This document shows positions 1 to 10,870 of a stretch of 64,000 nt of DNA, in pieces. The position numbers and the translations under genes were made by a program. Source of the stretch: Chelonoidis abingdonii. Lineage: Eukaryota; Chordata; Testudines; Testudinidae. The stretch spans positions 139,504,027 to 139,568,026 of the forward strand of contig NC_133771.1 in the NCBI RefSeq assembly GCF_003597395.2. The letters run 5' to 3'. Numbering within the stretch: position 1 is the first letter of the stretch; every line of letters starts with the position of its first letter. The notes under the pieces were generated by a model, which worked only from the letters and a program-made list of their open reading frames with translations, had not been told where the DNA came from and did no database searches.

Positions 1-1695
1 GTGCCTTTAAGTAATTTGCAAAAAAGACAACATAGCAAAGCAGTTGCAAAGTCAGGACTAGAATCCATGCATTCCTGACACCCAGTTCTATGCTCAGTCT
101 ACTAGCCCACGCTTTGTTTTGAATAACTAAATCCCCAAAAAGATATTGTTTATTCTTTTATTAAGCTGTTTTGCAGTGCATAAAATGCGATGTGTTTGGA
201 TTATCTTTTTAGAGCTTCAACTCAAGGCATGAAAGGTTCTCTCCTTACCCTGTACTGTAATGTCCAAGAGATCCACTAAAAAGAAACGAGTGAATTGAGT
301 GTTTGTGAATAGCTGGATAGAAGGCCCTGCAGGCAGAAGTCCTCCAATTATTCACAGAGCAAGTCTAGCCCCGCAACAGCTGTTCAAGCTTCCCTGCATA
401 ACCCCGCCAACATGCTTTGAGCCTGACCTGGAGGGGCCACCTGGGAGGGAGTTCTCCATTCATTCATATCCTTGGCAGCTTTGTGGAGACTGCCAGGTAA
501 GGTGCCAATTGCGGTCATGGTTTCTGTGATGTGAATTGTATAACTGATGTAGCTGGTGATGGATGTAGGTACATAGCACATGATATTGCGTGAGCTAGGT
601 GAGACTGACACAAATCCCGATCTTCTGAAAACATTTCCAGCGGCTCTGTGTATATGGGCAAGGGTTTGAGGTTTTTTTTTGACTGAAACCTCAGGTTCCT
701 GTTTACCAAACATTTGTTCACTCTTTATACATAAGGGGAATGGGGAAAAGAACCACAAAGGTGAGTGCCAAAACTCTGCTTTACGTATGTAAATCACGCC
801 CATGCAACTTTCTCTGCCAACTTCAAAATTGAAAAACCAAACAGTCTACCATAAGTTCATTGTTTCTCCTGAGATTTCCCTCACTTCTTGGGTCAAGGCA
901 GAAACAGCATGAGAGCAGCCATTTATTCGGGAGGGTGGGGGGTGGGGGGGGGAAGGGTGTTACAGTGGTCCCATGGAAGTCTTTATAAATGCCAAGACAA
1001 GCAGTTAAGCTCACTCTGTTTTTTCCTTGTTATTTCAGTGTTTCCATTGCCAATAATATATCATATGTAACACAAACACATACTCCCTTCCTTACCAGAG
1101 AAAAGATAGAAAAGACCTATTAAATCATTGAGTCTGTCTCTCTGGCAGTGCTGGTATTTTTCTCATTTTCTAAATTTTGCCCATTATAGTGCTAAGTGTC
1201 CCAAGCAATGAGGTTTCCACTCCTATCTGTGGAGAGACCCTTCTACGGAAGTGGTAATTTTTTTAAATCCCACCCTTGATTTTTCCCTCCTGTGCACCCA
1301 ATTTTCCCCCTCATATCTCTGAACAACCTCTAATTAGACAATACCTCTAATTAGACAATATTTCTCTGGTAATGAAGTGTCCAGAAATGTGTACAACCAT
1401 ATAGCTGCAGCTTCACCAAAGACAAGCAGGGAAGGACAGGTACCATCTCAACTAAACACAAAATGAGATTTTGTATTTCTGATGTAAAAGAGAACAAGGA
1501 TCGCATCACTTGAGAGTAGCAAATATTTTATCACTGCATTTGAGTCAAAGTAGTACCAGGAATTCCACATTTTGTGGCAGATTTTACCACTATCCATCGT
1601 AATGTTTGTTCACCTTCCTAATAGTGCATAAAAGCCCGCTTTTCCCTGCTCCATTTTTAAATAGTTCCTTTTTAGATATTAGTCAAAAGAAAGAT
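1..1695. other. Unrecognised non-coding sequence
   Basis: No gene or repeat family recognised. Reading frames here, the longest about 139 codons on the minus strand near 384-803, overlap one another in several frames and show no domain, signal peptide or codon pattern that would support a gene. A G-rich run lies near 935-955. A short direct repeat of CTCTAATTAGACAAT occurs twice at about 1326-1361. Confidence 0.5.
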
Positions 1696-1794
1696 GGCCC
1701 AATTCTGATTTCATTTACATTTAGTGAGCATCAGGAGTAACTCCACTGAAGTCAATGGAGTAGCACCAGTATAAGTGAGAGGAGAATCAGGCCC
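1696..1794. mobile_element. Short palindromic MITE, GGCCC...GATTCT family
   Basis: The ends are inverted copies. The left begins GGCCCAATTCTGATTTC and the right ends GAGGAGAATCAGGCC, so both termini read GGSCC-RATTCT on their own strands. The middle carries an ACTCCACTGAAGTCAATGGAGT palindrome-like core. Similar elements occur at 18536, 18676, 30918 and 56570. There is no coding capacity. Superfamily not determined, as the flanking duplication is too short to be sure of. Confidence 0.55.
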
Positions 1795-2457
1795 ATGCAC
1801 TATACACTGTTTGTGAAAGGTGAGGAAATACCTGTTACTGAAGTCTGAAAAATGAAGCCGCTACCTCCCTGTTCACCCCACAATCCCGTCCCCGGCCTCC
1901 CGATTTTCATTTTCTCTTCCACACGTCGGTACAAAGGATATGGGAGGCACCTACCATCCTGCAAGTAGAGGGGATACTTTATGCACTCAGCAGCTGCAGA
2001 GCTAGTATACCATTCCGCACCAGATGTGACTCCCCAGGGCATATCCAGACTAAGGATATTTGTGAGATACACAATTCAGGGAGGCTATTTTCTCAAGCCT
2101 GCAGCTTGTGAGGAAGAGGAGGAGGAGGGAATACAGCCATTTTTTCTCCAATGGTTCCCATCCCTAACAGGCCATAATTTCCCTTTTAAAAAACTGGCCT
2201 CGTCTTACGCACTCAAGAGTGTTTCAGCTCCCTCTGCCCACCATTTCCCCTCTCTCCTTCTGTGAAAGCCTCTCTCTTTCTAGAGCTCTGCTGCTTCTGA
2301 GCTCAATGGGGAAATAAAGCTGAGGCAAAGTGATGGGAGAAAGGGTCCTGGGGACAAGGAGTACCTATCACCAAGTGGAGAAGCCATCAAGAAAGAAACT
2401 GAACAGCAGCAGCTCATGCTCTCCAGAGCACAAGGTAAAAATCTTGCCTTAATAAAT
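1795..2457. other. Unrecognised non-coding sequence
   Basis: No repeat or exon recognised. Frames of about 90 codons exist on both strands (1800-2072 minus, 1981-2265 plus), but they overlap antiparallel and contain no recognisable motif. Treated as chance frames. Confidence 0.45.
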
Positions 2458-2495
2458 AAAAAAAAAAAAAAAAAAAAAAAAGAGAGAGAGAGAGA
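2458..2495. repeat. Poly(A) plus (AG)n simple repeat
   Basis: A run of about 23 A followed by about seven AG units. The A-run may be the eroded tail of a retroposon, but no matching body is recognisable upstream. Confidence 0.85.
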
Positions 2496-2507
2496 TTCAA
2501 TATTTAG

Positions 2508-2632
2508 AGACAGGTTTCAGAGTAGCAGCCATGTTAGTCTGTATCCGCAAAAAGAACAGGAATACTTGTGGCACCTTAGAGACTAACAAATTTATCTGAG
2601 CATAAGTTTTCGTGGGCTACAGCCCAGAAGTG
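2508..2632 (+). mobile_element. Fragment of the turtle-type 'GACTAACAAATTT' dispersed repeat
   Basis: Carries the sequence of blocks GTTAGTCTGTATCCGCAAAA, CTTGTGGCACCTTAGAGAC and GCATAAGTTTTCGTGGGCTA. The block order matches the copies at 7800, 8516 and 55292 (GTTAGTCTGGATCTG, TGTGGCACCTTA, GACTAACAGATGTATTGGAGC, GCTTTCGTGGG), so it is a sister subfamily. I remember this repeat as very abundant in turtle genomes. The fragment ends abruptly at 'CAGCCCAGAAGTGG', where the usual continuation is lost. Confidence 0.7.
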
Positions 2633-2675
2633 GCAGTTGCAGGATGCGCTTCCAGCTGAAAAAGGATCTGGGGGG

Positions 2676-2938
2676 CAGGGCTGGCTCAAGGGTTTTTACC
2701 GCCCCAAGCAGCAAAAATAAAAAAAAGAAAAATAATAAAATAAAAAAGCCATGATCGCGATCTGCAGCTCTACCGCAGCCGCTTCAGTCTTCGGCGGCAA
2801 TTCAGCAGTGGGTCCTTCGCTCCAAGAGGGAGCAAGGGACCTGTCACCGAATTGCCACTGAAGACCTGGACATGCCGCCCGTCACTGTTGGCCACCCCAA
2901 GCAGCTGCTTGCTGGGCTGGTGCCTGGAGCTGGCCCTG
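2676..2938. mobile_element. Non-autonomous hAT element with perfect 8-bp target duplication
   Basis: A 263-bp element starting CAGGGCTGGCTC and ending GGAGCTGGCCCTG, so the two ends are inverted repeats with the CAGGG terminus usual for hAT transposons. It is flanked by the perfect 8-bp direct repeat CTGGGGGG at 2668-2675 and 2939-2946, the target length made by hAT transposases. The interior is GC-rich with an internal A-rich stretch and no transposase. Copies of the same family lie at 48038-48271 and 51660-51917 (the last in reverse orientation). Confidence 0.82.
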
Positions 2939-3183
2939 CTGGGGGGGTGGAGGGGGACATGGTGCGGGCATTGTCTGTTTAGCCAGAGGTTTTTACTAAG
3001 ATACCTTCTAGTAATTTTGTTTTGTAAAGGCGCCATTTGCTAGTGGGAAGGATAGGTATCTCCACATGTCCCTAGGGCTAATATCCTTGTATTCTACATT
3101 TGTCTCTAAACTGCTTCTCCTGGTTGCTTAGGTCTGCACGTTTCTCTCTTCATCCCTTTTCTTCACACTGTATCTGCAAACCT

Positions 3184-3418
3184 AAAGGCTCATCTACCTG
3201 AGAACCAGTTTAACTAAAGGTGTGATTTTATAGCCATTTAGTGAAATCAGTGCAAAAGGCTCGGAGAGTTATTTCAGTTCAAACCAGGCCTTTTTTTTTG
3301 TTTAACTTAAGCCAATTAGGAATCAGTTTAAGCTAAACCAAAATAGGAGTGTCCATGCAGATGTTCAGACGCCAATTTAAGGTGAACCAGTGAAAATGTC
3401 CCGTGTAAAAAAGGCTTA
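3184..3418. mobile_element. Degraded palindromic MITE ('ACTAAAGGTGTGATTTTA' family)
   Basis: The left half holds AACTAAAGGTGTGATTTTA and CAGTGCAAAAGGC. The right half holds GTGTCCATGCAG, AATTTAAGGTGAACCAGTG and AAAAAAGGCTTAAG as imperfect inverted counterparts. The centre has TTTAGCTTAAACCAAAATA-like blocks. The layout matches a long-palindrome MITE I recall from turtle DNA. No coding capacity; arms are diverged, so it is old. Confidence 0.5.
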
Positions 3419-3420
3419 AG

Positions 3421-3553
3421 GGGCCAAACTTTTCCATTACTTACTGCCGTGCAACTCCATTGAAGTCAATGGGTTAAAGTCTGCAGTCAATTGCATTTTG
3501 GCAGCCCCATTGAATTCAGTGATTTGTTTTGATGTCAGAACAAAATTTGGCCC
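3421..3553. mobile_element. Short MITE with GGGCCAAA termini
   Basis: Starts GGGCCAAACTTTTCC and ends AACAAAATTTGGCCC, forming terminal inverted repeats of about 12-15 bp. The interior contains CTCCATTGAAGTCAATGGG, a motif shared with the other GGCCC-ended MITEs in the window. A shorter relative is at 40163-40222. Confidence 0.55.
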
Positions 3554-5334
3554 ATAATGTTTGCAAAGAGCAGGGTGAGAGCCAAATTTGGCTCTGTACT
3601 TCTGTGGAGGTTTAGTCTTTGTAGCTGTAGGCACTGCTGCCCTTTTGTCTCGCTGGATTATTTTGAAGTAGAGTACCTAAGGATGTAACAGGCCTCAGTA
3701 ATCACAGGGGCAGGTGTTAGAATGTTGCATAATCATCACTAAAACTCCTACATGTAAGTAAAAAAGGTGACCTTTGTCTCGCTCTCTGCTGAAGCATGTT
3801 TGCAACTCTATCACTAGGTGAGCCATAGGGTTGGAATGCTAGCACTGCAGAGCCAAAGAGTTGTTTGTTTTAAGCATCAATGAGATGCACGCAGGCTGTA
3901 TTCCTCCTCCCTTGCTGTGGATGCAGGCAGAGGGTTACCGCCCTCTAGTACACTGCACATGCACAATGACACTGCCGCACAGGAATATTCCCGAGGCCTT
4001 CCTTGCCTGCTGCAAAGAGAGAGAGTCGGAGTTAGTAATATCCCCCTGGACTCAGCTTTCACTCTGAAGGCCAGAATATCTTCTGACTTGTCAGTTACAG
4101 AAACGAGCTTCTGAAAAATCAGGACTATTTCCTGTCATCTTAAACTTCCTTTGGTAAAAGTTTAATTACAAAAATCTATCCTGGATCTAACCCGTAGGAA
4201 TCTGGGACTTGCTGGGACACCAGTCCTTTATATTTCTTCCTTGGAGAAGGTGTTTCACCTGCCCCTAACTCTGCATAAAAGACCAGAACCATTTGTGTGT
4301 GTGTTTGTGCATGTGTGCACACACAGACTGCTACTCAGAGGGTACACACACACACTTTATACAAAGTGGAAAGGGAATTTGGGTGCCCAACTTGGCACAA
4401 CTTAAAAGAGCTGGATATGCAGAGGGTGAGTGCTTAACACTTTCTGAAAGCCAGGCCTCTTTGTAAGGTGTCTCAAGCCAAGCACTCTAAAATTGAGACA
4501 CTGTAAATCACTAGACACTTGACAAATGAGGCCATAGACACACACATACAAATGCACACATACATGCACCCCTCCTGTATATCCATAGACACAAAGAAAT
4601 ATCCAGAATGAGTCTATGGTGAGAGAGTACTCAAAAGGCTAGCTATGCATTGTGTGTGGTAAACTTTCCCACCCCTATTCCTCCTATAAAGGGTATTGTT
4701 GAGATGTGTTTCAAACCCAGTTTTTCCTTTTGCAAATTGACCACTGGTTTAACTTTTCTGTTTGCTGTGGTTAACCTGACCTATTGTAGAAACTCAGCTG
4801 GGTTGTTTACTACTTGACCTCATCATTGGACATTATATTTTTGGCAGTTGGTTTCATTTTTTTTCTGAGTCATCAGTACATTCTGTAGCTGCTATGGCAT
4901 ATCACACCTGCATCTTGTTTAGGAGACAAGTGAAACAGCACAACTTCCATCACATTATGTACCCAATAACACCTGGAAGTTATTTGCTTAAAAACTCATA
5001 TTTACGTTGCTCATCTTACTCAAGCAGGGAGTATGCGATCATTAGTGCTGGTGCAGTAATAAACTATCTTTGGCCATTCACATAGGACCTGATTCTGCAA
5101 ACCTTATTTATCCAGGCAGTCCTACTGACATCAGTGGAACTACTCATGTGAGCAAGGGCATCCAGGTTTGAGCCCTTGATGGTCATACAGAAAAGTCACT
5201 CAAAGGGCACAAATTCTCTACCAGTTCATTTCATAGGCTGCAAGGTTGTAGCTGAGAGAATTTGGTTCAAAGAATAAAACATACGGGTTTATTATAGCTA
5301 TGTATTTGGGCTTGGCTGCAATGCAAATATCCCT
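3554..5334. other. Unrecognised sequence with (TG)n/(CA)n tracts
   Basis: No gene seen. Contains degenerate TG and CA dinucleotide tracts at about 4292-4360 and 4540-4570. A segment at about 5085-5170 (GACCTGATTCTGCAAACC...ACATCAGTGGAACTACTCATG) resembles a worn member of the GGCCC/GATTCT palindromic family. Confidence 0.4.
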
Positions 5335-5465
5335 ATTACTATTAATAATTTAGTTTCTAGAGTCCCAGTCAAGGATCAGACCACACAGGGCTAGGCCCCG
5401 TACCAATAGGTAGTAAAAAGACAGTCCATGCCAAGGGGCTCATATATAGTTTTAAGACAAGATGT
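5335..5465 (-). mobile_element. SINE 3' tail, minus strand
   Basis: Reading the minus strand gives the tail common to several copies here: a run like 'GGGCAGGGACTGTC...CTAGCACAATGGGGTCCTGG...'. On the plus strand it is seen as ATTAATAATTTAGTTTCTAG, GTCAAGGATCAGACC and GGCTAGGCCCCGT. Same tail family as 15240-15400, 16262-16380 and 62180-62285. The tRNA-like head is missing. Confidence 0.55.
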
Positions 5466-5639
5466 GACCAGTGACTGACCAGACAAGTTCCGCGGCATGG
5501 TGGGGGGCAGAGTGGAAGAACAAAGAAACAGTAAACTAATACTTTGTGTGTAGTTGTCAGTGTTCAGTTCATCACCTGCCTATCATCATATTGGGGTAAA
5601 CCCAAAGAAACAAAAATACCCTGGAATGTTTACTGTATG

Positions 5640-6040
5640 CATAGGCACTGACTCCATGGATGCTCTGGGGCTGGAGCACCCATGGGGAAAAATTAGTGGG
5701 TGCTCTGCACCCACCAGCAGCCAAGCTCCACTCACCCCCTGCCCCACCCCCTGATTGGACTCTGTACTTGCTCCTCTGTCTACCTCCCAGCGCTTCCCGC
5801 CACCAAACAGCTGTTTGGTGGTGCTTAGGACTTTCCAGGAGGGAGGGGGCAGGAGCGGGGACATGGTATGGTCAAAAAAGAAGGCAAAGAAGAGGCGGGG
5901 CAGGAGCTGGGACTTGGGGGAAGGGTGTGGGGACTTTGGAAAGGGGTGGAATGGGGATGGGACGAGGGCAGTGCAGGGGCATGGCCAGGGGTGTGTGTGG
6001 GGTCGAGCACCAACTGGGAATAGTGGAAGTCGATGCCAAC
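5640..6040. mobile_element. 401-bp non-autonomous DNA transposon with 9-bp flanking duplication
   Basis: Flanked by the identical 9-mer TACTGTATG at 5631-5639 and 6041-6049. The ends are short imperfect inverted repeats (CATAGGCACTGACTCCA against the complement of GGAAGTCGATGCCAAC). The inside begins GGGGCTGGAGCACCCATGG and continues as GC-rich, purine-rich sequence. The 102- and 153-codon frames that cross it are products of this composition, not genes. A relative lies at about 19898-20157. A hAT origin (8-bp target plus one chance base) or another 8-9-bp superfamily is possible. Confidence 0.7.
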
Positions 6041-6049
6041 TACTGTATG

Positions 6050-7399
6050 TATGCTTTTTCTAGATATTTTGTTGTTTGCCTCATGGAGACATCCTTGGGG
6101 ACAAATTCACACAAGACCTAATCTTCTCATAGTATTACCACCCTTCAGGAATTTAAATATCATGCGAAGCCCAGAACTGATGGTACTTCTGCCCCATAAA
6201 TGGGCCCCTTGAGGCAGTGAAAAGAAATACAAATAAAGTCAGGCACTTATAATGCAAACACTAGAGTCCTGTACACAGGACTAATATGCTACCTCAGCTA
6301 CAAATACATACAAGTCTTTCTTGCCTGTTCATTGTTTTGGAGCAAGATTCATGTGCTGAAGGGATGTAAGGATCAGAGGGGACACATAAGGGAAGAGATG
6401 GAGCACTGTATAATCACAATTAAGAAATAGTAATGACACCTTTTAATTGGGAGAGTGTGTATACATAGTAACTCCCCAGTGGAAAACACGATACGCAATC
6501 CATCCCTTACCACCTTAGAGGAGAACAATTCAGTTGCAATAATAACTATGCCCAAGAGATGATTCACTCGACCCCCAGTATGAGTAGTCTGTTTTTGTGG
6601 GTGGGATCACTCACTAGGTGGTTGGCAACACTTGTAACATGCTTGTTTGGGTTGCTCTAGAGCGTGACTAAGGCCAAGCTTTGGTAGCCCAGATGTTCTG
6701 TCCCAAATCACCACCAAAGGCATCAAAAAACAACCATCATCTAGTCTCTGGCAGCAAGCACCTTCCTTATTTTGGTCATATGTTCACCATACAAGCTAAC
6801 CGTAAGCCTGATGCTCCCAAGTGCTAAGTACACTCAGTTCTTTTGTAGGACTGGGGACTATAGGGGAGCTTTTGTGATTGCAACTTCTCTAACCCAGGCC
6901 AGTAAACCCTTGTTTTAAATTGAAAAGAAAAGGAAGCCAAAATCAAGTAGGAGACACTGGAATCCATCAGATTAATTCAGACTAAATAATTTCCCAAGGT
7001 TTGGGCTAAAGTCCTTTAAAGGTATTAAATATCAATGAAAACTATTACTGCTTCTTGGTAAAATCTTACTTAGTCTTGGACCTCCCTGCTCTGTATGTAG
7101 GATTAAATGGCTTTATAAGCTTTATATATAAGGTCACTTGACTAAGCAGGCCAGACTCATTATCAAATGGGCTCGCCTTTATTTATTGTTGTTTATAAAG
7201 CTACTTACCTATATTATATATATTCATTCTGTCTCTATACAAATAAAATAGCCTGGAAACTTCTAAGATTAAACAAGACTATGGGGCTAAAAATGGGGGA
7301 CAGCCTGATTCAACCGTGGCTTGCAAAATACACAGAAAAGAACTTGGAGCATCCACAAACAAGAGTACAATCTTCGAAGAATGGTCCAAGGACTAGGGC
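6050..7399. other. Unrecognised non-coding sequence
   Basis: No repeat family, exon or RNA gene recognised. Reading frames are short and show no known motif. Confidence 0.45.
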
Positions 7400-7596
7400 T
7401 GTTCTGCCACACATTTCCTGTGTGACCTTGGACAAGTTACATCACTTTTCTGTGCCTCAGTTCCCCAGCTGTAAAAATGAGGGTAACAGCACCACCCTAC
7501 CTCACAGGGCTGTTGGAAGGACAAATACATTAAAGATTGCAAAGGGTCTACTAATGAAAACTGCTATATGAGAGCGAGGTACAATATTATTATTCC
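7400..7596 (+). mobile_element. MIR-like SINE core and tail
   Basis: Contains the ordered MIR-core blocks TGTGACCTTGGACAAGTTAC, TGTGCCTCAGTTCCCCAGCT, GTAAAAATGAGGGTAACAGC, ACCTCACAGGGCTGTTGGAA, and ends AATATTATTATTC. The tRNA-derived head is not clear. MIR is a non-autonomous, L2/CR1-mobilised tRNA-core SINE. The 134-codon frame crossing it from 7167 is therefore not a gene. Confidence 0.8.
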
Positions 7597-7799
7597 TTTC
7601 AGTTAGGCCCAAGAGTTCAGTCACCAGCATCATTATGAAATAGCTGTGGATAAGCATTGTGGGTATTAGTATACAAAAAAGGGCATCACATTTTGCTTGA
7701 AGAATGCTCATGATTGTGCACCAAAGACCTGTTCCAGTGGCAGAGCACCCTCCAGTCCCATTGGAGTCACTGTACTCCAACTTCCTTTCCACAAGGTAT

Positions 7800-7990
7800 G
7801 TAAAAGCAGCAAAGAGTCCTGTGGCACCTTATAGACTAACAGATGTATTGGAGCATGAGCTTTCGTGGGTGAATACCCACTTCGTTGGATGCATTTATTC
7901 ACCCACGAAAGCTCATACTCCAATACGTCTGTTAGTCTATAAGGTGCCACAGGACTCTTTGCTGCTTTTACAGATCCAACTAACACGACT
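7800..7990. mobile_element. Palindromic (head-to-head) copy of the AGACTAACAG repeat
   Basis: The left arm from 7800 (GTAAAAGCAGCAAAGAGTCC, then TGTGGCACCTTATAGACTAA, then GCATGAGCTTTCGTGGGTGA) is repeated as its reverse complement up to 7971, followed by AACACGACTACCCCTCTGATAC to about 7997. The arms are nearly identical over about 80 bp with a short centre (ACCCACTTCGTTGGATGCAT). Because the arms are complementary, both strands carry the same 92-98-codon frame, which is an artefact of the palindrome. Compare 8516-8700 and the single-copy fragment at 55292. Confidence 0.8.
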
Positions 7991-8515
7991 ACCCCTCTGA
8001 TACTTGATACCAGGTACGTAGTGGCTAAAATTGTGGAAGGTTTTCCCTTTCTCTAGTCCCCATTTCTGTGTTATTCTAGGGGTTTGACCATATAGCTGGA
8101 TCTGCTAATGATGAACCTCAGTAGAGTGAAACTTGAGTCTTTAGTAGCACACTTGGTCTGGGAAGTCCCTGATCTAGTCTGAGAAGCCTCTTCTGCCCTA
8201 TCTACATGGGATCAGTACTAGCTGCAACCATGTGGAAATACAGATATTTCTAATAGGTCTGCACCACAAACTATGTTAACTGACCCATTCTATAAACGGC
8301 ATGCCCCTCCACTCATGTAGTCTATAGCATGGGTCCATACTACTGTCATAACATGGTTCCTATACAGCCACAGGAAACAAACTATACTGACCAAGAATAC
8401 CATGCTACAACCCTGCAAGCAGCACATGTGCTTCAACAAGATTGTAGGAGTCATGGTCCCGATTCTGCTGAGAGGAGGGTCATGGTGTGGAGAAAGGAAA
8501 CCTCTGAGTTGCAAG

Positions 8516-8700
8516 TATCAGAGGGGTAGCCGTGTTAGTCTGGATCTGTAAAAGCAACAGAGTCCTGTGGCACCTTTAAGACTAACAGATGTATTGGAGC
8601 ATGAGCTTTTGTGGGTGAATACACACTTTGTCAGACGCTCCAATACATCTGTTAGTCTTAAAGGTGCCACAGGACTCTCTGTTGCTCTGAGTAGCAGGTT
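8516..8700. mobile_element. Second palindromic copy of the AGACTAACAG repeat
   Basis: Begins ATCAGAGGGGTAGCCGTGTT. The arm at 8552-8600 (AGCAACAGAGTCCTGTGGCA...GTATTGGAGC) returns as its reverse complement at 8636-8685, with a 35-bp spacer holding GTGGGTGAATACACACTTTG. It is only about 550 bp from the palindrome at 7800 and differs from it (AAGCAACAGAG against AAGCAGCAAAG), so the two are separate insertions or diverged duplicates. Confidence 0.8.
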
Positions 8701-8872
8701 CTGTCCCATCTATTTTTTTGAATTTTACTTAACTGAAGCAAACAACATGGTTTCAGGTCAGATTAACAAAAGGCTTTGATTCGGAGACAGTTCTTCACAG
8801 ACAAGCACCACTTCACAGTGGGGAAAATATACTGGTTACCTAACGTATTTATCACACAGGGCCTCACCTACA

Positions 8873-8894
8873 AGAGGAGAGAGAGAGAGAGAGA
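8873..8894. repeat. (GA)n microsatellite
   Basis: About ten GA units. Simple repeat with no associated feature. Confidence 0.85.
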
Positions 8895-9269
8895 ATCTCC
8901 ATTGTCATCTCCCTCCACAACCTTAATTTAACCATTAACTGTTCTCACTTCCCTTCCTCACAGCAGATCAATGTGTAGATTTGGCTATTTAATGCTACAG
9001 TGGCATCAGTTAAAGAGGGCAGTTTTGTCACAGAGGAATCACTAGATAGTCAGGAAGCAAAGTGGACTGTTTGCTGCTGTGTTTATTTGCACAGCCAAAC
9101 CCACAATGAAATTCCTGCTCATTGTTAGCTTATAGCTGAGCTCCATAAACAAAGTAAAGGGTATGGTCTGTTTGTATGCATGGTGAGTCCTTTCTGAGAG
9201 CACACTTTACTAACTAGACCAAAAACATTTCTCAAAGCATTAGCTTTAAAGGAGACATTTGTAAAGAAT

Positions 9270-9710
9270 GGGGTGACCAGCTGTTCTACTTTCAATAGTG
9301 TTGTCCTAGTTTTCAAGAAGCCAATCCACTTTGTGCATCTCTAAGATAAAGCAGCCAAATGTCCTATTTTTTTGTATACTTATGTCCTACGTGTCTTACC
9401 CTGGGAAAGAAAGGTATGTGACTATCCACAGTAGAAAGGGAGAAAACTCTCCTCATTGTGACACAGCAGAAGGTGGTTAATATACATATAAAAGGTAACT
9501 AATGTGTTTCCAATTTACATTTTACAATTCATACCATTTGTCATCTTCCCCCTTTGTGATAGAAATACCCCACAGAACCATAACTTTTTTATTTTAACTG
9601 TTGCTATATTATTTGGCTTCATTCTTACACTGATGCAATATCAATTGTGCAATTCCACCTCACTGAAACAGGCATTCCACTTCTGGACTTTAGACATCTG
9701 GTCACCCTAT
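9270..9710. mobile_element. MITE with GGGTGACCAG termini
   Basis: The left end GGGGTGACCAGCTGTTCTAC and the right end GACATCTGGTCACCCTAT are inverted repeats of about 16 bp (RGGGTGACCAGMTGT). A much shorter element with the same termini is at 27196-27319, so this may be a longer relative. AT-rich interior with no transposase. Confidence 0.6.
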
Positions 9711-9740
9711 ACAAGAATTGCCTGAGCATGTTGTCATATT

Positions 9741-9890
9741 GGCCCCAATTCAGCAATGCACTTAGGTCTTTGCTTAAGCCCATCCCTATTCAGCAAAGCA
9801 CTTCATCATGTGCTTAAAGTAGACTTCAATGATACTTAAGCGTGTGCTTAAGTTTCAGTGCATATGTAAGTGTTTTGCCGAAAGGAGGCC
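9741..9890. mobile_element. 150-bp palindromic MITE ('CACTTAAGCATGTGCTTAA' family)
   Basis: Starts GGCCCCAATTCAGCAATGCA and ends TAAGTGTTTTGCCGAAAGGA-GGCC, imperfect inverted repeats. The interior has repeated GTGCTTAAG/CTTAAGC blocks in both orientations, so nearly the whole element can fold on itself. Confidence 0.6.
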
Positions 9891-10809
9891 ACTCTGCACA
9901 TACTGGTACCTTTGTGCAGTAGATCTTGTAACTGAACTATTTAACCAATTTGGAAGTCATAAACTTCATAAATGGCTTTGAACATAAAGGTTTTGTCAGG
10001 AATCAAGGCCTGCAGCAGAGCCAGTCGGAGCAACCTTACAAGTGCAGCTGGCCTGTACTAAGCTGCCTGGGTGGCCACACCACCTGAGTGGTGGGAAGAG
10101 TCAGCAAATTGGCTCTTGCACCCAGTAGCCATTCAGTGTCAGCTCAGAGCATTTGCCCATGGCTGCATTAGCCCCTGTGCCTGCTTGTTCCCAGCCTTGC
10201 CCCACTCCTGACTTCACCTTTGATCCTGGGCTTCTCACTCCTGCTCTAACCACAAAGCCCAGGGCCTGGCCTCTCACAGGTTTCTCTTGGAAAATGCTTG
10301 ACAAGCAAAATGTATCACCCTCTGTCAAGTTACTAACTTGAGTATTGGTAACAATAGCAGCTTTTGTGATCCGGACCGCAGAGAGACGAGAAGCTAACAT
10401 GGCAATCAGTTTTAAGTTTTCATGAAAATGATGCACATCAAGTTAAAAATTTAATCTCCAAATTAGCTCCCACCCACACCCACTCCTTGCCTTTTCTCTG
10501 GCAGAGTTTAGTTTTAGCCTTTTTTTTTTTTTTGGTCTACTGTTGCTTCTCAAAAATTAATTTTGAATATTGTATCTGAAGTAGAAACTATTGTGTCAGT
10601 TATTTATAAGCTTTATATTTATGTGAATTCTTTTAATGTTGGTGGAAGGTCCTGGAGGGTCAGCCCTGAAGAATGCAACACTAGGAACTAGAATGAAACC
10701 ACAATGTCCTCCAAAGACCCGTTGAAGAGAATGGGAGCCCTGAATTTGGGACTTTCAGCTATTACTCACTTAGGTCAACTTTGAACCAGTGATCTAGTGG
10801 AGACACCCA
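9891..10809. other. Unrecognised non-coding sequence
   Basis: No gene or repeat recognised. The 111-codon minus frame at 10101-10436 overlaps a plus frame and has no known motif. A T-run lies at about 10520-10533. Confidence 0.4.
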
Positions 10810-10870
10810 GGCCCAGATCACTGAAATCAATGGTAGTTAGGCACTTAAATCTCTTTGAGAGTCTGGGCCT
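10810..10870. mobile_element. Tiny palindromic MITE, GGCCCAGA termini
   Basis: The left AGGCCCAGATCACTGAAATC and the right TTTGAGAGTCTGGGCCT give inverted ends. The centre contains GAAATCAATGGTAGTTAGGC, close to the 'AAGTCAATGG' core of its relatives. Confidence 0.45.

Noticed and set aside
5660..6121. 153-codon plus-strand frame
   Set aside because: It lies in the purine-rich body of a DNA transposon with a 9-bp flanking repeat; composition explains the open frame.
7704..8000. Matching 92- and 98-codon frames on opposite strands
   Set aside because: They mirror each other because the DNA is palindromic; not conserved coding.
7800..8700. CRISPR-like array from repeated units
   Set aside because: The units are two inverted dimers, not regularly spaced direct repeats, and the genome is vertebrate.
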